This document shows positions 59,477 through 64,000 of a DNA stretch of 64,000 bases, one piece after another. How positions within the stretch are numbered: the first letter of the stretch is position 1; each line of letters begins with the position of its first letter. This DNA comes from Streptomyces aurantiogriseus (lineage in GTDB: Bacteria > Actinomycetota > Actinomycetes > Streptomycetales > Streptomycetaceae), in NCBI RefSeq assembly GCF_014649375.1, contig NZ_BMSX01000033.1, positions 1-64,000 on the forward strand. Direction: 5' to 3'. The translations under genes and the position numbers were made by a program. Under the pieces are notes generated by a model that was not told where the DNA came from, ran no database searches, and was given only the letters and a program-made list of their open reading frames with translations.

Positions 59477-61100
59477 GGGCCCGTCGATGAATTAGTAGTG
59501 CGTGTCGTGTCAACTCGTGCCTGACGTCGCGTTCATGACGATCTGGCCAGTTCGGTGGGGTCGATGAGCCGGACTGGGAGCGGCTCGCTGTGGTCGCCGT
59601 GCCGTTGGAGCAGGGGGCGGGTCTGCTGGATGAGGGTGCGCATCTGGTTCTCGCCGATATGGAAGAGGTGGGCGAGAAGCGAGGCGGGCAGGCCGCGCTG
59701 GTCCAGGACGGCGGCCCAGATGATGTTCTCGACAGCCGGTTTCCGGTGCCGGGGCCGTTGTTCCGGCGGCATCGCGTCGATCATGTCGCGGAGCTCGGCG
59801 ACGAGGCGGTCCAGGGCCTGGCGGGTGATGCCGGTGAGGGCGGGGTGGGTGGTCAGGGCCGTGTCGAAGGTGTGGGCCGTGCGGGGGTGAGCGCGGCGGC
59901 CGGGCGGCTGCAGCGGCACCGGCGGGACGCCGGGCTGGGGCGGGATGGTGTAGTTCCACTCGCCGTGGAAGCCATCGGTGTTGATCTTCAGGGCGGCGGC
60001 GTGTTGTGCGTCGATCTCGATTCCCGTGGGGTATTTGGTCTCGTCCAGCCGCGAGGTCACGCGCAGTCCGGTCCGGGTGGTGGTGGAGGCGATCAGGTTC
60101 AGCGCGACGTCGAGGCTGGTCAGCGGGCGGGCACGCCAGTTCATGGAGATGAAGGAGAACAGCCGGTGCTCGACCCGGTTCCACTTCGATGTTCCCGGCG
60201 GCAGGTGGCACACGCTGATCTCCAGGCCGGTCTCGGTGGCCAGAACGGCGAGGTCGGCCTTCCAGGCTTTGGCGCGGGAGCTGTTGGAGCCGCCGTCGGC
60301 GGTGATCAGCAGACGCTTCACGTCGGGGTAGGCGGCGTGGCCTTCCTCGTTCCACCAGCGGCGCAGGGCGGCGACGGCGAACGCGGCGGTGTCGTGGTCG
60401 GTGCCGACCACGACGAAGCCGGCGTTGCGTCCCACGTCGTAGATGCCGTAGGGGATCGCGGTGCCGGTGGCCTGGGAGGGGAAGCCGTGGTCGAGGACCT
60501 TGAGTGGACTGCCCGGCGGGACCCACGCCCGTCCGGCCTGTGCGAACAGTCCGATCTGTTCCTTCTTCTTCGTGTCCACGCTGATCACCGGGTCGCCCGC
60601 GTCCAGAAACCGGCTCACCTGGGCGTTGAGGTGCCGGAACTGGGCGTCGCGGTCGGGATGCGCGCTGCCCGCCAGGACGCGGGCGTTTCCGCGCAGGCTG
60701 AATCCGGCCTCCTTCAGCAGTGCGGCGACCGTGTCCCGTCCGACGTCGTGTCCCCGGGCGGCCAGCTCCCGCGCCAGGTTCCGCAGCGACTTCGTGGTCC
60801 AGGTCAGCGGCCCTATCGGGTCGCCCTGCGTGCTGTCGTCGACCAGGTCCAGCAGCGCGGTACGCAGTCCGGGGTCCTTGTCGGCCGCGGCCGGGCGGCC
60901 CCCGCCGGCGCGGCGCACCCGGCCCTCCGGTTCGGCACCCTGCTCGAGATCGGCCATGCCCCGGCTGACACAGCCCTTCGACACCCCGGCAGCTCGGACA
61001 CGGCGGCGATCCCACCGTGTCCGAGCTGCCGGGCCTCCGCGCCGTACCACAAGCGGCGCTGGCGCTCGTTCAAGTCAACACATAGATTCCCGACGGCCCC
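59477..61100 (-). mobile_element. ISAzo13-type insertion sequence
   Basis: The outer ends GGGCCCGTCGATGAATTAG (from 59477) and, in reverse complement, GGGGCCGTCGGGAATCTATG (from 61100) match in about 15 of 19 positions and enclose the transposase pseudogene. A TA dinucleotide flanks both sides (59475-59476 and 61101-61102), which may be the target duplication. The element separates the aspartase gene from the TctABC operon; 59306-59476 shows no gene. Confidence 0.5.
59533..61073 (-). pseudogene. ISAzo13-family transposase with N-terminal frameshift
   Basis: The main frame holds the complete DDE core: VISVDTKKKEQIGLF (Asp), LLITADGGSNSSRAKAWK (Asp), SKWNRVEHRLFSFISMNW (Glu), and a long C-terminal domain to the stop at 59533. 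The first about 30 residues (NERQRRLWYGAEARQLGHGGIAAVSE) lie in another frame and join at about 60990, where bases seem to be lost after GAGCTG; the main frame then reads GVSKGCVSRGMADLEQG. With this frameshift the gene is probably inactive unless it uses an internal start. Confidence 0.8.
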
Positions 61101-61214
61101 TACAAGGGTTGATGTCTGATCAGGCGGGTGCGGCGCGGGCGAGGCCGGCCCGGGCAGCTCCAGCAGCGTCTTGCGGGTGATCCGGCACCGCGCCGAGGGT
61201 GAGCTGATCGCCCC

Positions 61215-61345
61215 TCATGCGGTGTGCCAGGACGGCGCGGTCGCTCCGGTCAGCCGACGCGGTATCACCGCGGTCATCGCCCAGTACACCCGCGACTCGG
61301 AGGTGCGGGGCTGGTGTTCGTAGTCGCGTGCCAGCGGCTCGCTGC
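61215..61345 (-). pseudogene. IS5-family transposase, C-terminal fragment
   Basis: The minus strand reads EPLARDYEHQPRTSESRVYWAMTAVIPRRLTG followed shortly by a stop, which is the typical tail of IS5-type DDE transposases (RLxRDYE...YWAxT...RRL). Nothing of the catalytic domain is present. It lies between the ISAzo13 element and the TctA gene. Confidence 0.7.
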
Positions 61346-61388
61346 CCACGGCCACCGGTGCCTACAGCAGCCTGGCCCGGTCCAGGGC

Positions 61389-63005
61389 TCAGCCCGGATG
61401 CTGTGGCTCCTCGCTGTGGCCGCCGGGTTCGGCCGCCGTACGGGGGTGGTCCGGGGTTCGCTCCGGGGTGGTCGTGGTGTCGGGGTGGGGGACGGTCGCG
61501 GGGGTGTCGGGAGGTCCGGGCTGCCGGAGCTTCTTGCGGAGGCTGAGGAGGGGTACGGCGACCGTGAAGACGACGACGAAGGCGAGCAGCGTGGCGGAGA
61601 CGGGGCGGCCCAGGAAGCCGGTCACGTCGCCGTCGAACATCCGCATCGAGCGCCGGAAGTCTGTCTCCAGCAGGTTGCCGAGCACGAAGGCGAGGACGAG
61701 CGGGCCGGGCGGCAAACCGACCTTCTTCATCAGGTAGCCGACGACGCCGAGCACGACCACGGCGAGCATGTCGAACATGCTGGAGCGGATCGTGTAGACG
61801 CCGATCATGGTGATGAGCACGGTCAGCGGCGCCAGGATGCTGGCCCGGACGCGCAGCACGCGGACGAACAGCCCGATCAGCGGCATGCTGAGGATGATCA
61901 GGAACAGGTTCCCGATGTACATGGAGTCGATGACGCCCCAGAACACCTCGGGATGTTCGTCGATCATCTGCGGGCCCGGGGTCACGCCCGCCAGCAGCAG
62001 GGCGCCGAACATGACGGCCATGGTCGCGTTGGCCGGGATGCCGAGGGTGAGCAGCGGGATGAACGAGGAGGTGGCGGCGGTGTTGTTGGCCGCCTCCGGG
62101 CCCGCGACCCCCTCGATCGCGCCCTTGCCGAACCGCTCGGGCGTCCTGGAGGAGCGCTTCTCGACCGTGTACGCGACCATCGAGGCCATCGTGGCGCCGC
62201 CGCCGGGAAGGATGCCGAGGAAGAAGCCCACCACTGTCCCCCGGGCGATCGCCCACCTGGACTGCAGGAACTCCGCCCGGCTGGGCCGGGCCCGGCCGAC
62301 GCGGGGCTTCGGCGGGGCGCCCTGGCGAAGGCCTTCGAGGCTGTGCAGGATCTCGCCGATGCCGAACAGGCCCATGGCGAGGATGACGAAGTCGAGCCCG
62401 TCGGCGAGTTGGTCGCTGCCGAAGGTGTAGCGGGCGCTGCCCAGGAGCGGGTCGCGGCCCACGGTGGCGAGCAGCAGCCCGATGCTGCCCGCAAGGAGGC
62501 TGCGGCGCAGGGATCCGGTACTCAGGGTGGAGATCATCAGGATGCCGAGCAGCGCGAGCGCGGCGTACTCCGGCGGGCCGAAGGCCAGACCCCAGCCCGC
62601 CACCAACGGGGCCGCCACGGTCAGTGCGACGATGCCTACGGTGCCGCCGATGAAGGAGGCGATCGCGGCGATGCCGAGCGCGGATCCGGCGCGGCCCGTG
62701 CGGGCCATCTCGTAGCCGTCGATGGCGGTCACCACCGTCGAGGCCTCTCCGGGCAGGCGGAGCAGCACCGAGGTGACCGTGCCGCCGTACTGGGCGCCGT
62801 AGAAGATGCCGGCGAGCAGGATGATCGCCGAGGCAGGTTCGAGGGTGTAGGTGACCGGCAGCAGGATGGCGATGGTGGCGGCCGGGCCGAGGCCGGGCAG
62901 CACGCCGACCAGCATGCCGAGGGTCACCCCGATCAGGCAGTACAGCAGGTTCTGCGGCTCGAAGACCACGCCGAAGCCGTCCAGAGCGGGAGCGAGGAAG
63001 TCCAT
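61389..63005 (-). CDS. tctA: tripartite tricarboxylate transporter permease, large subunit (TctA)
   Basis: A 538-residue membrane protein with about 12 hydrophobic segments. Family motifs: LIGVTLGMLVGVLPGLGPAATIAILLPVTYTLEPASAIILLAGIFYGAQYGGTVTSVLL with the PGLG signature, and the repeat GTVVGFFLGILPGGGATMASMVAYTVEKR with a second PGGG. The C-terminal about 60 residues are Pro/Thr/His-rich and probably disordered. It forms the sodium- or proton-coupled carboxylate channel of a TTT system with the small subunit (63030-63467) and a binding protein. Confidence 0.93.
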   Translation of the reverse strand: MDFLAPALDGFGVVFEPQNLLYCLIGVTLGMLVGVLPGLGPAATIAILLPVTYTLEPASAIILLAGIFYGAQYGGTVTSVLLRLPGEASTVVTAIDGYEMARTGRAGSALGIAAIASFIGGTVGIVALTVAAPLVAGWGLAFGPPEYAALALLGILMISTLSTGSLRRSLLAGSIGLLLATVGRDPLLGSARYTFGSDQLADGLDFVILAMGLFGIGEILHSLEGLRQGAPPKPRVGRARPSRAEFLQSRWAIARGTVVGFFLGILPGGGATMASMVAYTVEKRSSRTPERFGKGAIEGVAGPEAANNTAATSSFIPLLTLGIPANATMAVMFGALLLAGVTPGPQMIDEHPEVFWGVIDSMYIGNLFLIILSMPLIGLFVRVLRVRASILAPLTVLITMIGVYTIRSSMFDMLAVVVLGVVGYLMKKVGLPPGPLVLAFVLGNLLETDFRRSMRMFDGDVTGFLGRPVSATLLAFVVVFTVAVPLLSLRKKLRQPGPPDTPATVPHPDTTTTPERTPDHPRTAAEPGGHSEEPQHPG

Positions 63006-63029
63006 CGGGTTCTCACAGGTGTCGAGGGA

Positions 63030-63467
63030 TCAGAACGCGACGAGATGAGGCAGCGAGACGCCCAGCGCGACGATGAAGAGCAGATAGGACGCTGCACACG
63101 CGGCCAGCGCCACGGCCAGGCTGAGCCGCCAGCTGTCCCGGCCGAAGCCGCGCATCCACAGCACCAGCAGGAGCACCGTCATGACCTCGAAGCCCACCCG
63201 CTCGATGAGCAGGGTGTACGCGACCAGCGACAGAGCTCCCAGGGCCACCACGGCGGTTTGCCGGCTGAACGGTTCCTGCTCGGTGTCCGCGCCGGGATTG
63301 AGGAGCAGCGAGGCGGACAGCGTCACCATGGTGAGGCTCACGATCAGGGGCCACAGCCCGGGGCCGGGGTCGGCGGGCGATCCCAGTCCCATCGATACGG
63401 CCGCCAGGGCGGCGAGGGCGCCGATGCCGAGCGGCACCAGCGCCCCCAGTCGTGCCTGGGTCCTCAT
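63030..63467 (-). CDS. tctB: tripartite tricarboxylate transporter small subunit (TctB)
   Basis: A 145-residue membrane protein with four predicted transmembrane segments (LVPLGIGALAALAAVSMGLG, LWPLIVSLTMVTLSASLLL, AVVALGALSLVAYTLLIERVGFEVMTVLLLVLWMRGFG, LAVALAACAASYLLFIVALGV). The GPGLWP motif after the first segment is typical of TctB. It lies 24 bases before tctA and 3 bases after tctC in one operon. Confidence 0.9.
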   Translation of the reverse strand: MRTQARLGALVPLGIGALAALAAVSMGLGSPADPGPGLWPLIVSLTMVTLSASLLLNPGADTEQEPFSRQTAVVALGALSLVAYTLLIERVGFEVMTVLLLVLWMRGFGRDSWRLSLAVALAACAASYLLFIVALGVSLPHLVAF

Positions 63468-63470
63468 GCC

Positions 63471-64000
63471 TCAGCCCTCGGTCTTCAGGTCCAGATCGAA
63501 CTTGTCGATGAGCTCGCCGTAGCGCTTCTTGGCGGTCTCGACCTGCTTGACGACGGCGTCCGGCGAGGCCTCCCAGCGGCCGATGTAGTTGTTCTCCAGG
63601 AACTTGCCGTACTCCGGGTCTTGGAATGCCTTCTTCAGCGCCGCTCGCAGCTCGGAGACGACGTTGTCCGGCAGTCCTGCCGGGCCGGCGACCCAGCGGC
63701 GCTGGTCCACGACGACGTCGTGGCCGGACTCGACAGCGGTGGGCACGTCGGGCAGGAAGTCGATGCGCTCCTTGGCGAAGACCGCCAGTGGACGCAGCTT
63801 TTCGGACGTGAGATGGGGAGCGGCCTCGGCCACATGGACGGCGCCGACGTCCACCTGGCTGCCCAGCAGCGCGGTCACTGTGGGCGCGCCGCCGTCGAAC
63901 GGGATGCCGCTGGCTTTGACGCCGGCGTTGCCGAAGAGGAGGGCCTGGGCCAGCTCACTGCCGGTGCCGGCGCCTGTGGTGCCGTACTTGACCGACTTCT
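63471..64000 (-). CDS. tctC: tripartite tricarboxylate transporter substrate-binding protein (TctC), 3' part
   Basis: The C-terminal 175 residues of a TTT/Bug-family binding protein; the start lies beyond the right edge. Visible features are KYGTTGAGTGSELAQALLFGNAG, GIPFDGGAPTVTALLGSQVDVGAVHVAEAAPHL, RPLAVFAKERIDFLPDVPTAVESG and the late FQDPEYGKFLENNYIGRWE. It delivers a carboxylate to TctAB; the ligand is unknown. It is the first gene seen of the tctCBA operon. Confidence 0.88.
   Translation of the reverse strand, partial: KSVKYGTTGAGTGSELAQALLFGNAGVKASGIPFDGGAPTVTALLGSQVDVGAVHVAEAAPHLTSEKLRPLAVFAKERIDFLPDVPTAVESGHDVVVDQRRWVAGPAGLPDNVVSELRAALKKAFQDPEYGKFLENNYIGRWEASPDAVVKQVETAKKRYGELIDKFDLDLKTEG

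Noticed and set aside
1..64000. tRNA, rRNA, CRISPR array or biosynthetic gene cluster core enzymes
   Set aside because: None seen: no cloverleaf-like conserved tRNA ends, no regular spacer-repeat pattern, and no PKS, NRPS or terpene synthase motifs.

Overview
The window is high-GC DNA with GC-rich third codon positions, many ATGA/GTGA-overlapping genes and regulator and IS families typical of Streptomyces or a close actinobacterial relative. No rRNA, tRNA, CRISPR array or replication origin was seen. It reads as chromosomal accessory DNA in three blocks. All functional names come from reading motifs and family resemblance by eye, not from database searches.

Block 1 (1-29.6 kb) is a patchwork of small CoA-ester and lipid-type catabolic units, each paired with its own regulator: MDR-type quinone reductases, alpha/beta hydrolases, two enoyl-CoA hydratase/isomerases, an acyl-CoA synthetase, an acyl-CoA dehydrogenase, a thiolase, four SDRs, an F420-type oxidoreductase, an amidase and a haloacetate-dehalogenase-like hydrolase. 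The regulators are TetR (three intact), HxlR (three), MarR and CGNR/ABATE. Several divergent intergenic regions carry clean palindromes that look like operators. One palindrome type (ATAAC-N3-GTTAT) occurs in front of two separate transcription units. Four decayed TetR genes lie among them, and one is a 170-bp copy of the 3' end of an intact TetR gene 20 kb away.

Block 2 (29.6-34.8 kb, with outliers at 5-8.2 kb and 59.5-61.3 kb) is a graveyard of mobile elements: a Tn3-family transposase remnant, an IS701-like element whose matching ends also enclose a NIPSNAP-like gene, a Tn7-like TnsA/TnsB remnant cut by that element, an EACC1-like remnant, a truncated tyrosine recombinase, IS5-type transposase pieces and an ISAzo13-type element. 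Several frameshifts in these pseudogenes sit in runs of C.

Block 3 (34.8-59.3 kb) is a coherent, mostly intact catabolic island for a nitrogen compound. A PucR-type regulator faces an operon of a class-III aminotransferase, a 958-residue FAD/Fe-S D-2-hydroxyacid dehydrogenase and a succinate-semialdehyde-type dehydrogenase. Two tandem IclR paralogues with covarying inverted repeats in their upstream regions precede a 13-gene run: sarcosine-oxidase-like flavoprotein, AspA/AstE-type hydrolase, a spermidine/putrescine-type ABC importer (Tat-lipoprotein binding protein, ATPase, two permeases), second aminotransferase, second AspA/AstE-type hydrolase, aldehyde dehydrogenase, aldo/keto reductase, type-II HAD dehalogenase, gamma-glutamylputrescine-oxidase-like flavoprotein and, after a strong hairpin, aspartate ammonia-lyase. 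The likely logic is import of an amine or N-acyl amino acid, removal of acyl or alkyl groups, transamination, aldehyde oxidation and entry into central metabolism as aspartate/fumarate and succinate. The substrate cannot be read from the sequence. A TctABC tripartite carboxylate transporter closes the window (61.4-64 kb) and is cut by the right edge.
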